Origin: Proteiniphilum sp.
Lineage (GTDB): Bacteria; Bacteroidota; Bacteroidia; Bacteroidales; Dysgonomonadaceae
Length of the DNA stretch: 40,913 bases
Direction of reading: 5' to 3'
Assembly (NCBI GenBank): GCA_018433945.1
Contig: JAHDQF010000061.1
Span: forward strand, 1 to 40,913
This document shows, one piece after another, positions 1-8,020 of the stretch. Numbering within the stretch: the stretch's first letter is position 1; each line of letters starts with the position of its first letter. The notes beneath the pieces were generated by a model, which was not told where the DNA came from, did no database searches, and saw nothing but the letters and a program-made list of their open reading frames with translations. A program made the position numbers and the translations under genes.

Positions 1-229
1 CTAATGGAACCAGTCCGCCGTTGGTTCTTCACACAAAATACAAAAAATGAGAATGATTAAAACGAATAATTAACAAGAAATCTGCATATGCGCTAAACAA
101 CTTTAGCTTTTACGCTACTGCGGAAATTAGTACAACAATATGAAACGAGCATGAACATGTTTTTCACACAAGTACATGATAATCGCGAGTTCCATACGAC
201 CTTAATGTAAATGAATAAAATATTATCGT
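1..229. other. Upstream region of the DUF1080 gene
   Basis: No convincing gene is visible here. A short inverted repeat (GAACCA at 7-12, TGGTTC at 22-27) could be the end of a transcript from outside the window, but no T-run follows it. A 14-mer AAATTAGTACAACA at 124-137 recurs upstream of the susC gene at the other end of the window, at a similar distance from the start codon. No clear TAnnTTTG promoter element is present. Confidence 0.4.
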
Positions 230-886
230 ATGAAAAAAATCATCCTGTCAGCAATCCTACCCGCCATACTTTTGATAACCGGCTGTGTGCAACAGTCCAC
301 ATCCATCTTTAATGGAGAAGATCTCTCCAACTGGCAATTCATCGTTGAGGGGAACGCGGTACCGGCCGAAGAGGTCTACAGCGTGTCAGATGGAATCATC
401 ACCGTGAAAGGAGAGCCCCTCGGCTACATGTACACCCGGGAAAAATACCGCAACTACACCCTGGAACTGGAGTATCGATGGGTCGGCGAAGAGGGCAACA
501 GCGGAATCTTTTTTCTGATCGAAGAACCGGCGAATCCTTTTCCAAAGGGAATTGAGTGCCAGCTGATGGCAGGCAAGGCAGGCGATCTGGTGCTGCTGAA
601 TGGTGCCGACCTGAAAGAATACTCGCTACCTGAAGGGGTAACGGAACGACCCGCCTTCCCGGTGATCCCGAAAAAAGAACCTTCAAGCGAGCAGCCAGTA
701 GGTGATTGGAACAAGGTCAGCATCACAGTTAACGATGGAGCGATCAGCATCCAGGTGAATGACCTGTTGCAGAACAGTGCCACCAGCGAGGTGAAGGAGG
801 GTCACATTGGCCTTCAGAGCGAGGGGAAGGCAATCCAGTTCCGTAACCTGGTGTTGCACCCTTTGAAAGATAGCGAACAACCATAA
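230..886 (+). CDS. DUF1080 (3-keto-disaccharide hydrolase fold) lipoprotein
   Basis: A 218-residue secreted lipoprotein. Residues 1-18 form a signal peptide ending in the lipobox LITGC, with Cys19 as the lipidated residue, so it is probably anchored in the periplasm or outer membrane. The body reads as one DUF1080 domain (concanavalin-like jelly roll): it begins with [11 protein letters not shown] near residue 27, has the [12 protein letters not shown] stretch near 82-95 and ends with a GHIGLQSEG...QFRNL strand pair, all typical of the family. Members are linked to carbohydrate turnover, some as 3-keto-glycoside hydrolases; substrate here is unknown. It lies 16 bp before rocD on the same strand, so the two may be cotranscribed although no functional link is obvious. 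Confidence 0.85.
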   Translation: MKKIILSAILPAILLITGCVQQSTSIFNGEDLSNWQFIVEGNAVPAEEVYSVSDGIITVKGEPLGYMYTREKYRNYTLELEYRWVGEEGNSGIFFLIEEPANPFPKGIECQLMAGKAGDLVLLNGADLKEYSLPEGVTERPAFPVIPKKEPSSEQPVGDWNKVSITVNDGAISIQVNDLLQNSATSEVKEGHIGLQSEGKAIQFRNLVLHPLKDSEQP

Positions 887-902
887 AAAAACCACAACAG
901 TC

Positions 903-2132
903 ATGCATGTAACCGCAAACGCAAAGAAATTTATCGACCTGGAAGAGAAATATGGAGCACACAACTACCATCCGCTGCCGGTGGTGCTGTCGCGTGGTGA
1001 AGGATGCTACCTCTGGGATGTGGATGGAAGGAAGTATTTTGATTTCCTCTCCGCTTACTCCGCCGTCAACCAGGGACACTGCCATCCGAAAATTGTGGCT
1101 GCGCTCAAAGCACAGGCTGAGACGCTTTGTATTACCTCCCGCGCTTTTTACAATGATGCACTGGGGCCCTACGAGAAGCTTATGCACGATTATTTCGGAT
1201 ACGACAAGATACTGCCCATGAACACCGGTGCCGAGGCGGTGGAGACAGCACTCAAGTTGGCCCGCAAATGGGGTTACCTCAAGAAGGGGATTCCCGAAAA
1301 CGAATCGATCATTGTCGCGTGTGAAGGGAACTTCCACGGCCGCACCATCACCATCGTCTCCATCTCCACCGATCCTGATGCGAGAGCCGACTATGGTCCC
1401 TACACCCCCGGCATCGGGGTGATTCCCTACAACGACGCATCAGCACTTGAAAAAGTGCTGAAAGAGAAGGGCGACAGGGTTGCTGCATTTCTGGTGGAAC
1501 CCATACAGGGGGAAGCAGGCGTAAATGTACCGGACGAAGGATATCTGAAAGCGTGCTACGATCTGTGCAAAGCGCAGGATGTACTCTTTATTGCCGACGA
1601 AATACAGACCGGAATCGGGCGTACCGGCAGGATGCTCTGCTGCGATCACGAAGGCGTACGCCCCGATATCGTGATCCTGGGAAAGGCCCTCTCGGGAGGA
1701 GTATTGCCCGTTTCGGCGGTATTGGCCGATGATGAGATCATGCTGACAATACAACCGGGACAGCACGGTTCCACCTTTGGTGGGTTTCCCCTCGCCTGCC
1801 GGGTGGCAACCGCCGCGCTGGAGGTGGTGAAGGAGGAGAAGCTGGCCGAACGTGCAGAAGCGCTGGGCCGGATGTTCCGTGAAGAGATGAGCCAAATAAA
1901 GAGTCCCATGATCCGCCAGATAAGAGGCAAGGGACTGCTCAATGCAGTGGTGATAGAACCACACGAAGGCAAAAAGGCGTGGGATGTCTGCCTGAAGATG
2001 GCCGAGAACGGCTTGCTGGCTAAACCTACCCACGAACATATCATCCGTTTTGCCCCACCGCTGGTGATTACGGAGGAGGAGCTGAAGGAGGCCATCGCCA
2101 TTATCAAAGAATCGATAAAATCACTGGAATAA
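903..2132 (+). CDS. rocD: Ornithine--oxo-acid aminotransferase
   Basis: PLP-dependent class III aminotransferase of 409 residues, the usual length for ornithine delta-aminotransferase, which converts ornithine and 2-oxoglutarate to glutamate-5-semialdehyde and glutamate in the cytoplasm. Visible hallmarks: [17 protein letters not shown] near 48-64, the PLP phosphate-binding MNTGAEAVE (106-114), the FHGRT motif (144-148), ADEIQTG with Asp232, and the Schiff-base lysine Lys261 in LGKALSGG. The Y/S pattern AYSAVNQGH is that of ornithine rather than acetylornithine enzymes. The next gene encodes CtlX, so the pair would route citrulline via ornithine into glutamate or proline metabolism. Sixteen bases separate it from the preceding lipoprotein gene. 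Confidence 0.95.
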   Translation: MHVTANAKKFIDLEEKYGAHNYHPLPVVLSRGEGCYLWDVDGRKYFDFLSAYSAVNQGHCHPKIVAALKAQAETLCITSRAFYNDALGPYEKLMHDYFGYDKILPMNTGAEAVETALKLARKWGYLKKGIPENESIIVACEGNFHGRTITIVSISTDPDARADYGPYTPGIGVIPYNDASALEKVLKEKGDRVAAFLVEPIQGEAGVNVPDEGYLKACYDLCKAQDVLFIADEIQTGIGRTGRMLCCDHEGVRPDIVILGKALSGGVLPVSAVLADDEIMLTIQPGQHGSTFGGFPLACRVATAALEVVKEEKLAERAEALGRMFREEMSQIKSPMIRQIRGKGLLNAVVIEPHEGKKAWDVCLKMAENGLLAKPTHEHIIRFAPPLVITEEELKEAIAIIKESIKSLE

Positions 2133-2143
2133 AAGCAATAGAT

Positions 2144-2187
2144 ATTCAGTAGTAATTCAGTGGTAATTCAGTGGTAATTCAGTGGTA
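2144..2187 (+). repeat. Four tandem copies of an 11-bp repeat
   Basis: Units start at 2144, 2155, 2166 and 2177; the first reads ATTCAGTAGTA and the other three are identical ATTCAGTGGTA. The array begins 11 bases after the rocD stop codon. A period of 11 is not codon-sized and there is no reading frame, so it is an intergenic satellite-like element. Confidence 0.9.
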
Positions 2188-2191
2188 GTTC

Positions 2192-2210
2192 AAATTTACT
2201 TTGTAAATTT
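2192..2210 (+). repeat. Perfect 8-bp inverted repeat
   Basis: Arms AAATTTAC (2192-2199) and GTAAATTT (2203-2210) around a TTT loop. It follows the 11-bp array directly. It could be a weak terminator of rocD or an operator for ctlX; the AT-rich stem and lack of a T-run leave this open. Confidence 0.5.
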
Positions 2211-2365
2211 AGATGTTTGCTGCGTTCGGCAAAGTTCAAACAAGTTTGCCTTTGCACTCTCTAATCGCAAACATTCAGTTGTAACGCGAGTGCAACGAGC
2301 GAATAACGTGCGCGAAGCGCGTGAATAATGCGAACGCAGTGAGAGACTAAACGAAGCAGAATTTT

Positions 2366-3268
2366 ATGCAAACAACCTCCAGGGTACTGATGATTCGACC
2401 TGCGCGCTTCGCATTCAACGAAGAGACGGCGCAGAACAATTTTTTTCAACAGAAAGGGGACACCGGTTCCGTGGCCGAAAAAGCACTGGAAGAGTTCGAT
2501 GCCTTTGTACAATTACTCCGGGGTAATGATGTGGACGTGATTGTCGTGCAGGATACGCCGGAGCCGTGGACACCCGATGCTGTCTTCCCCAACAACTGGT
2601 TCTCCTCGCACATCTCGGGTGAGTTGGTCCTGTACCCCCTGTTTGCCGAAAACCGCAGGAGGGAAAGAAAGCCGCAGGTGATGGAGCTGTTGCGCCGTAA
2701 AATCAACCACCGCAAAATAATTGACCTTACCCACTGGGAGAAAGAGGGTGAGTTTCTGGAAGGTACCGGCAGCATGGTTTTCGATCGCGACAAGCGGATA
2801 GCCTACTGTTGCCGTTCACCACGCACTTCTGAAAAGGTACTGGCCGATTTTTGTGCGCACATGAACTATGAAGCGATGGTTTTTGATGCAACCGATAAAG
2901 ACGGAAAGCCCATCTATCATACCAACGTAATGATGGCAGTGGGGACACAGGTAGCGGTCATCTGCCTTGAGTCTATCACCGACGCAAAGGAGCGTCAGCA
3001 AGTGGTAACACGATTAACTGCTACCGGCAAGATCATTGTAGATATATCATTGGAACAAGTCGCCCATTTTTCCGGCAACATGCTGGAAGTGAAAAGTCGC
3101 AACGGCACGCCCATCATGGTGATGTCAGCATCGGCACGCAAAGCACTCACACCCGATCAGGAGAGGGTCATCACCACCTTCACCCGTATCCTCTCCACCG
3201 ACCTGAGGACCATCGAGATAAACGGCGGGGGATCGGCGCGCTGCATGCTTGCAGAAATATTCTGCTGA
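2366..3268 (+). CDS. ctlX: Citrulline utilisation hydrolase (amidinotransferase/DDAH superfamily)
   Basis: A 300-residue guanidino-group modifying enzyme. The N-terminal SRVLMIRPARFAFNEETAQNN is characteristic of the CtlX branch in Bacteroidota. The catalytic set of the arginine deiminase/DDAH fold can be seen: PDAVFPNNW with Asp71, the EGTGSMVFDR segment around Glu132, His185 in YHTNVMM, and the nucleophile Cys293 in GGGSARCMLAE near the C terminus. The predicted reaction, based on family assignment and repeated linkage with rocD, is hydrolysis of citrulline to ornithine; ornithine is then used by the upstream rocD product. Arginine deiminase-like activity on a related substrate cannot be excluded. 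A terminator-like hairpin follows the stop codon. Confidence 0.85.
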   Translation: MQTTSRVLMIRPARFAFNEETAQNNFFQQKGDTGSVAEKALEEFDAFVQLLRGNDVDVIVVQDTPEPWTPDAVFPNNWFSSHISGELVLYPLFAENRRRERKPQVMELLRRKINHRKIIDLTHWEKEGEFLEGTGSMVFDRDKRIAYCCRSPRTSEKVLADFCAHMNYEAMVFDATDKDGKPIYHTNVMMAVGTQVAVICLESITDAKERQQVVTRLTATGKIIVDISLEQVAHFSGNMLEVKSRNGTPIMVMSASARKALTPDQERVITTFTRILSTDLRTIEINGGGSARCMLAEIFC

Positions 3269-3276
3269 TTTGGTTA

Positions 3277-3301
3277 CAATTCTTAGGAATTGGTTTTTTT
3301 T
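3277..3301 (+). terminator. Intrinsic terminator after ctlX
   Basis: CAATTC (3277-3282), loop TTAG, GAATTG (3287-3292), then a G and an uninterrupted run of eight Ts. It lies nine bases after the ctlX stop and before mscL. Confidence 0.7.
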
Positions 3302-3351
3302 ATTCTTACGTTTTAAAACTAGTGTATGAACCCTTTCAATCAAGAAGTAGT

Positions 3352-3774
3352 ATGTCATTCAAATCAGAACTGAAAGAATTTTTAATGCGCGGCAGTGTCG
3401 TAGACATGGCCGTAGGTATTGTGATTGGCGCAGCATTCGGCAAGATCGTCACCTCCTTTGTGAACGATATTTTGATGCCGCCCATTGCCCTGTTGTTCGG
3501 ACAGGGACAGTTTTCAGAACTCAAACTGGTATTGCGGGAAGCCGTGATGAACGGTGTTGATGTGGTTACACCCGCCATCACCTGGAACTATGGTGCCTTC
3601 ATCCAGTCTGTTATTGACTTTCTCATCATCGGTATTTCCATCTTCTTCGTCATCAAGGCGATGAATTCCATGAAACGCAAGAAGAAGGAAGCTCCGGCTC
3701 CCGAAGCTGCGCCTAAACCCACCAAAGAAGAATTGCTATTGACCGAGATCCGCGATTTGCTGAAAAACAAATAG
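3352..3774 (+). CDS. mscL: Large-conductance mechanosensitive channel
   Basis: 140 residues if started at the ATG at 3352, which gives the conserved beginning MSFKSELKEFLMRGSVVDMA; an in-frame GTG at 3322 would add ten unconserved residues and is less likely. MscL forms a pentameric inner-membrane channel that opens on osmotic downshock. The N-terminal amphipathic helix runs into TM1 (VVDMAVGIVIGAAFGKIVTS), followed by the DILMPPI motif, a periplasmic loop, TM2 (FIQSVIDFLIIGISIFFVI) and the cytoplasmic helix ending in KEELLLTEIRDLLKNK. The periplasmic loop and charged linker are of normal length. It appears to be a single-gene unit between a terminator and the ECF-sigma operon. Confidence 0.95.
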   Translation: MSFKSELKEFLMRGSVVDMAVGIVIGAAFGKIVTSFVNDILMPPIALLFGQGQFSELKLVLREAVMNGVDVVTPAITWNYGAFIQSVIDFLIIGISIFFVIKAMNSMKRKKKEAPAPEAAPKPTKEELLLTEIRDLLKNK

Positions 3775-3831
3775 TTCTTCTAAACATTACCCGACAATTC
3801 TACATGATTTGTCGCAGGCAGGTCTCTCTCA

Positions 3832-3852
3832 TCCGGTCAACAGCTGACCGGA
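3832..3852. terminator. Hairpin downstream of mscL
   Basis: Perfect 8-bp arms TCCGGTCA (3832-3839) and TGACCGGA (3845-3852) with loop ACAGC, 58 bases after the mscL stop. Only a short T-rich stretch follows, so it may be a weak terminator or an operator-like palindrome. Confidence 0.45.
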
Positions 3853-3967
3853 CGATTTGTTACGCAATTTACGCAAGAGCGTACATCCCGATCAGCAAAC
3901 AACCAAGTAAAGAACCCATTTTATAAAAAATCAAAAACAATGCTGGTAAAAAAATATCCTTTTTTTT

Positions 3968-3994
3968 TGTAACCGATCCGTCGAAGTGAGCGTC
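3968..3994 (+). promoter_or_regulatory. Candidate ECF-type promoter of the sigma-factor unit
   Basis: A TGTAACC hexamer-like element at 3968-3974 is followed 16 bp later by CGTC at 3991-3994. The GTAAC/CGTC pair with 16-17 bp spacing is the general layout of promoters used by ECF sigma factors. It stands about 48 bases before the first gene of a unit that encodes an ECF sigma factor, consistent with autoregulation. A normal TAnnTTTG element is not seen in this gap. Confidence 0.55.
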
Positions 3995-4041
3995 CCATGT
4001 TTGTAAACAAATGAATAATTCACTTTTAAAAGCATGCAGTT

Positions 4042-4464
4042 ATGGAAGAATTTCTGGGAGAATTAATACCGATTATTGCAATTATTTGTACCATTGGCCT
4101 GCCAATTATTGCCGGATGGATTCTGGGATTACAATGGATCAAGAGTCGCCATGCCGAAAGAATGGGCCTCATTAACCAGGGTATTATCCCACCCGACAGT
4201 CCCAAAAAGAAATCAGATCCCAACCGTTTTGTTTCACTCAGAAACGGGATTGTGCTGGTTGCACTGGGAATAGGAATTATTGTGGGTTTCCTGTGTTCCG
4301 AATACCTGGTAATTGGACAGGGAAATGAGTTCTGGGTTACGAGTGCCAGTGTGGCCTTCTTTCTGGGCGTGGGCTATCTGGTTTATTTCCTGATCGTAAA
4401 AAGAATACCGGTCAACCAGTCAAAGGAGGAAAAGGAGGAAAAGGAGGAAGCAGAACAGGGATAA
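4042..4464 (+). CDS. Small membrane protein (DUF6249-like) in ECF sigma unit
   Basis: 140 residues with three hydrophobic segments: about 8-31 (IPIIAIICTIGLPIIAGWIL), 68-91 and 97-119. After the first comes a cytoplasmic-type stretch KSRHAERMGLINQGIIPPDS, and the C terminus is a highly charged Glu/Lys tail. The N-terminal layout resembles DUF6249 proteins that often precede ECF sigma factors in Bacteroidota; I know no biochemical role. The tail is encoded by three identical 9-bp repeats (4423-4449) that each contain AGGAGG. The gene is nine bases upstream of the sigma factor gene and probably is its cotranscribed partner, perhaps in sensing envelope state. Confidence 0.7.
   Translation: MEEFLGELIPIIAIICTIGLPIIAGWILGLQWIKSRHAERMGLINQGIIPPDSPKKKSDPNRFVSLRNGIVLVALGIGIIVGFLCSEYLVIGQGNEFWVTSASVAFFLGVGYLVYFLIVKRIPVNQSKEEKEEKEEAEQG
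4423..4449 (+). repeat. Three tandem 9-bp repeats (AAGGAGGAA)
   Basis: Copies at 4423, 4432 and 4441 encode Lys-Glu-Glu three times in the tail of the preceding membrane protein. Each copy contains a consensus AGGAGG sequence 25-50 bases before the sigma factor start codon, too far for a normal ribosome binding site. Confidence 0.9.
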
Positions 4465-4473
4465 CCGCTTACG

Positions 4474-5031
4474 ATGAACGAGAATCAACGTGTGCTCCAG
4501 GTGCTTTCGGGCAACACTTCTGCATTTGCATACTTTGTCGAAACCTATCAGGATATGGCGATCACCATCGCCTACCGGATTTGCGGCAACATGCAGGATG
4601 CGGAAGATGTCGTGCAGGAAAGTTATCTCAAAGCCTACCGGAATCTGCACAGTTTTCGTTCAGAGAGCAAATTCTCCACCTGGTTGTATCGCATCGTTTA
4701 CAATACGGCTGTCACGCATACAAAGACACAAATGTGGATGAGAAGCAGAGAGGCAGAGATCGAAGATGCGTCTTATCTGGCTGACAACACACCGGAAATA
4801 GAGATGGGTGAGATGGAGCGAAAAGAGATGGTGGCCAAGGTCATGCAGAAGATGCCTGCGGGAGATGCACTTTTACTCACGCTCTATTATCTGGAGGAAA
4901 ATTCGGTCAAAGAGATTGCAAAGATCACCGGTTTAAACGAACCCAATGTGAAGGTGAAACTGTTCAGGGCAAGGAAACTTTTTAAGAAAATGGTTGTTTC
5001 AGGTTATGGCGTGCAGGTTACAAGTTCATAA
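4474..5031 (+). CDS. RNA polymerase ECF sigma factor
   Basis: 185 residues, normal for an ECF sigma-70 family member. Region 2 spans about 20-90 and contains RICGNMQDAEDVVQESYLKA and FSTWLYRIVYNTA, the -10 recognition and core-binding helices. Region 4 spans about 120-175 with the helix-turn-helix in SVKEIAKITGLNEPNVKVKL followed by FRARKLFKKM. The linker has an acidic EIEMGEMERKEM segment. There is no C-terminal extension. The gene lies between a small membrane protein and a two-TM protein that may be its anti-sigma factor, and the candidate ECF promoter at 3968-3994 suggests it transcribes its own operon. Confidence 0.95.
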   Translation: MNENQRVLQVLSGNTSAFAYFVETYQDMAITIAYRICGNMQDAEDVVQESYLKAYRNLHSFRSESKFSTWLYRIVYNTAVTHTKTQMWMRSREAEIEDASYLADNTPEIEMGEMERKEMVAKVMQKMPAGDALLLTLYYLEENSVKEIAKITGLNEPNVKVKLFRARKLFKKMVVSGYGVQVTSS

Positions 5032-5033
5032 AA

Positions 5034-5417
5034 ATGATCATCATGATGGAGAAATACAGTGAGCAGGAAGAGGACAAAAAAATTCGTCAGATGTTGGCAT
5101 CCACGAAAATAGATGCGCCGGAAAACCTGAAACATCGCATCATGCAGCAGATAGAAACGGAAAAGGCACTTGCCCCGCAAAGCATGGAGCCGAAAAAAGA
5201 ACCGGGGAATATATTAAAGGAAATGGGTGCAATCTTTGGCATTATGTATGCCGTATTGGCAGCAATGGTTGCAGGGGTATATTTCCTGGTTGGAAAAGCA
5301 TTTCTGCTCTCCGCCCAATTTTTGGGTGCAACAATCCTGGTTGGTTCCATCTTCAGCCTGTTGTGGCTGATTTCGCGCCTGGATTCCCATTTAAGGGCAA
5401 AGAAACGAACCCGCTGA
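5034..5417 (+). CDS. Putative membrane anti-sigma factor
   Basis: 127 residues starting two bases after the sigma factor stop; ATG codons at 5034, 5043 and 5046 are all possible. The first 45 residues are soluble and charged, with EDKKIRQMLASTKIDAPENL and LKHRIMQQIE, a layout seen in small anti-sigma factors of Bacteroidota. Two membrane segments follow, about 63-85 and 89-112, and the protein ends with a basic tail. No zinc-binding HxxxCxxC motif is present. Anti-sigma function is inferred from gene order and topology, not from sequence similarity that I can demonstrate. Confidence 0.6.
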   Translation: MIIMMEKYSEQEEDKKIRQMLASTKIDAPENLKHRIMQQIETEKALAPQSMEPKKEPGNILKEMGAIFGIMYAVLAAMVAGVYFLVGKAFLLSAQFLGATILVGSIFSLLWLISRLDSHLRAKKRTR

Positions 5418-5506
5418 TTGCATATCTATGGCCCCCGGGTGATGAGGATCAAAAGATCAATGGCTGCCGGCAGTACACTCTTCCAGGTCGATTTTCAGGC
5501 ATACGA

Positions 5507-6379
5507 TTACTCCATTAGCAAATCTGCTTTTGCTTTTGCAAGTATTTCAGGCGATTCGGCAGGCGGGTATCGCAGATCGAGCGATCGGAACAGCTCCAGG
5601 ATGATATCTCCCACCGCCACACGGGCAAAGAATTTCTTGTCGGCAGGGATCACATACCAGGGTGCATACGGCCTGGATGTTTTCTCCAGCATCTCCTCAA
5701 ATGCTTTGTCGTAAGCATCCCACTGTGCCCGGGCATGGAGGTCGTCCGAACTGAACTTCCAGTTCTTATCGGGCTCCTCTATTCTTGAAAGGAATCGCCC
5801 TTTCTGTTCCTCCTTTGAGACGTTCAGGAAGAACTTGAGGATCCGCATGCCATTGTGATGCAGATGTTTTTCAATGGCGTTGATCGCCTCGTAGCGATCG
5901 TCCCAGAACTGTTGATCAATCATCTCCACCGACTCGTAACCGGGGATCCGCTCATTGAGGATCCACTGTGGGTTTACCTTGGTAGCCAATACGTTCTCAT
6001 AGTGCGACCGATTGAAGATCTCAATCATGCCACGCTGCGGCAGTACCTGGTAGTGGCGCCAGAAGTAATCGTGCTCCAGTTCGTTCTTGGTAGGGGTCTT
6101 GAAGCTGTGTACACGGCATCCCTGCGGGTTGATGCCCGACATCACATGCCGGATCACGCCGTCTTTGCCGGCCGCATCGCGCGCCTGCAGGATGATCAGC
6201 AGTGAATAGCGGTCGTCGGCATAGAACATCTCCTGCAATTTCTTCAGCTCTTTGATGTTCTGCTTAATCTCCTTTTTCGCCGATTTCTTGGTGAAGCCAC
6301 CATCCTCGCAGGTGGCATAATCCTTCAGGTGAACCTTTTTAGCAGTGTCAACGCGAAGTTTGCCATAATCATAATGCAT
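5507..6379 (-). CDS. ppk2: Polyphosphate kinase 2 family protein
   Basis: 290 residues, cytoplasmic. PPK2 enzymes transfer phosphate between polyphosphate and nucleoside di- or monophosphates. Walker A is DAAGKDG at 68-74, Walker B is FNRSHYE at 122-128 with the preceding RGMIEI strand, and the lid module with Arg residues is at about 195-210 (RFLSRIEEPDKNWKFS). The one-domain length and the YPP-type C terminus match the short PPK2 form; the subclass (ADP or AMP phosphorylating) cannot be fixed by eye. It is the last gene of a tightly packed run, 12 bases behind the S41 protease gene, and converges on the sigma-factor unit. Confidence 0.92.
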   Translation of the reverse strand: MHYDYGKLRVDTAKKVHLKDYATCEDGGFTKKSAKKEIKQNIKELKKLQEMFYADDRYSLLIILQARDAAGKDGVIRHVMSGINPQGCRVHSFKTPTKNELEHDYFWRHYQVLPQRGMIEIFNRSHYENVLATKVNPQWILNERIPGYESVEMIDQQFWDDRYEAINAIEKHLHHNGMRILKFFLNVSKEEQKGRFLSRIEEPDKNWKFSSDDLHARAQWDAYDKAFEEMLEKTSRPYAPWYVIPADKKFFARVAVGDIILELFRSLDLRYPPAESPEILAKAKADLLME

Positions 6380-6391
6380 GCTATACCTGAT

Positions 6392-8011
6392 TTATTGCTG
6401 GACAGAATTGCTGCTCGCACCTTTCAGAAAACCCTGATACCGTTGTTCGTCCGATATGATCCGGAGTCCCTCGCGGAAGATCTCATTCTCCTGGTTGACA
6501 ATCCGGAAAAAGGCAGAGGAGTCGTACAGGTCGCGGGCGATCAGCGCCTTAAGCTGAAGGAGGATCAATGAACGTGACTGTTCATACTGCGCCTCATCCC
6601 ATTCCACGCTGTCGGTCACCGCCTGTTCATGAATCCTGCCGGCTAATTCATCAGAAACCTGATACCCTTGCGCGAAAGAGCGTGCATCCGGATAACTTTG
6701 CAGCAGCTCTTTTCTGTTCTTGTCCACCTCGGAAATGGCTACCTTGTTGATCACCCCATTTGCATTGAGACGGCCATGCAACATGGTTCCCGTGGTATCC
6801 ATCGGCACAAAGCAATCGGGCATGATCCCGCCGCCACCATAGACCGTTCGCTTGTTCACCAGAGTGGTATATTTGAGCGAGTCGGGAAAGTGGATGCTGT
6901 CGGCATCGAAGAGCTCACCATGTTCATATCGGTTCATGAAATCCTGTTGGTAGCCATCGGGGTCTCCAGGCTTATAGGGTTTCTGGATGCTTCTCCCGGT
7001 AGGGGTATAGTAGCGGGCCACTGTAAGCCGTATCATGGTGCCGTCGGGCAGCGGCAGCTGGCGTTGTACCAGTCCCTTACCAAAGGTTCTCCGTCCCACG
7101 ACCACGGCACGATCCCAGTCCTGCAGGGCACCTGCCAGTATCTCACTGGCCGATGCAGAGTTGCTGTTGACCAACACCACAACCCTGCCTTCAGTGAGCT
7201 GACCTTTGCCACTGGCGTGCATGGTGTATCGGGGCTGATTCTTCCCCTCGGTGTAGACGATCAGCTTTCCATCCTCCAGAAACTCACTTGCAACCTCATT
7301 GGCAGTTTGCAGGATACCACCACCATTGTCGGTAAGATCGAAGATGAGATGTTTCATCCCCTGCTTTTTGAGTGCCCGTTCAGCTTCCCGGAACTCCTCA
7401 CCGGAGCTGATGCCGAAGCGGCTGAGACGGATGTAGCCGATCTCATCGGTCACCATGTAGGTGGCATCAATACTGGTGATGGGTATCTGGTCGCGCACGA
7501 TGCGGAAAGTAATGAGTTCCGGCACACCCCGACGCAACACTTTCACCTCCACCGAGGTGCCTTTGGGGCCACGCAGGCGACGGATCACATCCTGGTTGTT
7601 CATCTTCACCCCGGCAATCAGTGTATCGTTCACGTAGATGAATTTATCTCCCGGCATGATACCCACCTTCTGCGAGGGACCGCCACCGATCACCTCCATT
7701 ACGTAAAGCGTATCGGTGACCATGTTGAAAGAGATGCCGATACCCTCGAAATTGCCCTGCAGCGGCTCATTCATCGCTTTCACCTCCTCCTCAGTGAGGT
7801 AGGTGGAGTGAGGGTCCAGCTCCCTGAGCATCGCACGGATGGCTGTCTCGGTAAGCTCTTTCGTATCCACATCATCCACGTAAAGCCCGTTGATCATCTG
7901 GAGCGTTCGCTCCAGCTTTAACCCCTCGGGAGAGGGCCTGAATTGTGAAAAAGCCACTCCCGGTAGGAGAAAGAGACTTAGCAAAAGTGTCAGGAAATAT
8001 TTTTTCTTCAT
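6392..8011 (-). CDS. S41 family C-terminal processing peptidase
   Basis: 539 residues with a signal peptide (about 1-22, cleaved after GVAFS) so it acts in the periplasm. CtpA/Prc-type proteases cut proteins at the C terminus. Order: N-terminal helical part with MLRELDPHSTYLTEEE (61-76), a PDZ domain (about 88-165, GNFEGIGISF to KVLRRG), then the S41 core with TDNGGG (227-232), the nucleophile Ser287 in NSNSASASE and the general base Lys312 in TFGKGLVQ. A C-terminal helical extension of about 150 residues is usual in Bacteroidota members. It is nine bases downstream of coaD and 12 upstream of ppk2, so it is probably cotranscribed. Confidence 0.93.
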   Translation of the reverse strand: MKKKYFLTLLLSLFLLPGVAFSQFRPSPEGLKLERTLQMINGLYVDDVDTKELTETAIRAMLRELDPHSTYLTEEEVKAMNEPLQGNFEGIGISFNMVTDTLYVMEVIGGGPSQKVGIMPGDKFIYVNDTLIAGVKMNNQDVIRRLRGPKGTSVEVKVLRRGVPELITFRIVRDQIPITSIDATYMVTDEIGYIRLSRFGISSGEEFREAERALKKQGMKHLIFDLTDNGGGILQTANEVASEFLEDGKLIVYTEGKNQPRYTMHASGKGQLTEGRVVVLVNSNSASASEILAGALQDWDRAVVVGRRTFGKGLVQRQLPLPDGTMIRLTVARYYTPTGRSIQKPYKPGDPDGYQQDFMNRYEHGELFDADSIHFPDSLKYTTLVNKRTVYGGGGIMPDCFVPMDTTGTMLHGRLNANGVINKVAISEVDKNRKELLQSYPDARSFAQGYQVSDELAGRIHEQAVTDSVEWDEAQYEQSRSLILLQLKALIARDLYDSSAFFRIVNQENEIFREGLRIISDEQRYQGFLKGASSNSVQQ

Positions 8012-8020
8012 ATTATTTTT

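Larger units (their letters stand above)
2133..2365. other. Intergenic region with repeats between rocD and ctlX
   Basis: 233 bases without a gene. It holds a four-copy 11-bp tandem repeat (2144-2187), a perfect AT-rich inverted repeat (2192-2210), and a GC-rich stretch (about 2280-2350) built from recurring GCGAA/GAGCGAATAA-like words, including two related decamers GCGAATAACG and GTGAATAATG. No full TAnnTTTG element was found for ctlX. Confidence 0.5.

Noticed and set aside
7-27. Terminator at the left edge
   Set aside because: Six-base arms without a following T-run; too weak to call alone.
6668-7921. A 417-codon open frame on the + strand
   Set aside because: It is fully antisense to the S41 protease gene, which has clear motifs; no signal peptide or domain is recognisable in it.
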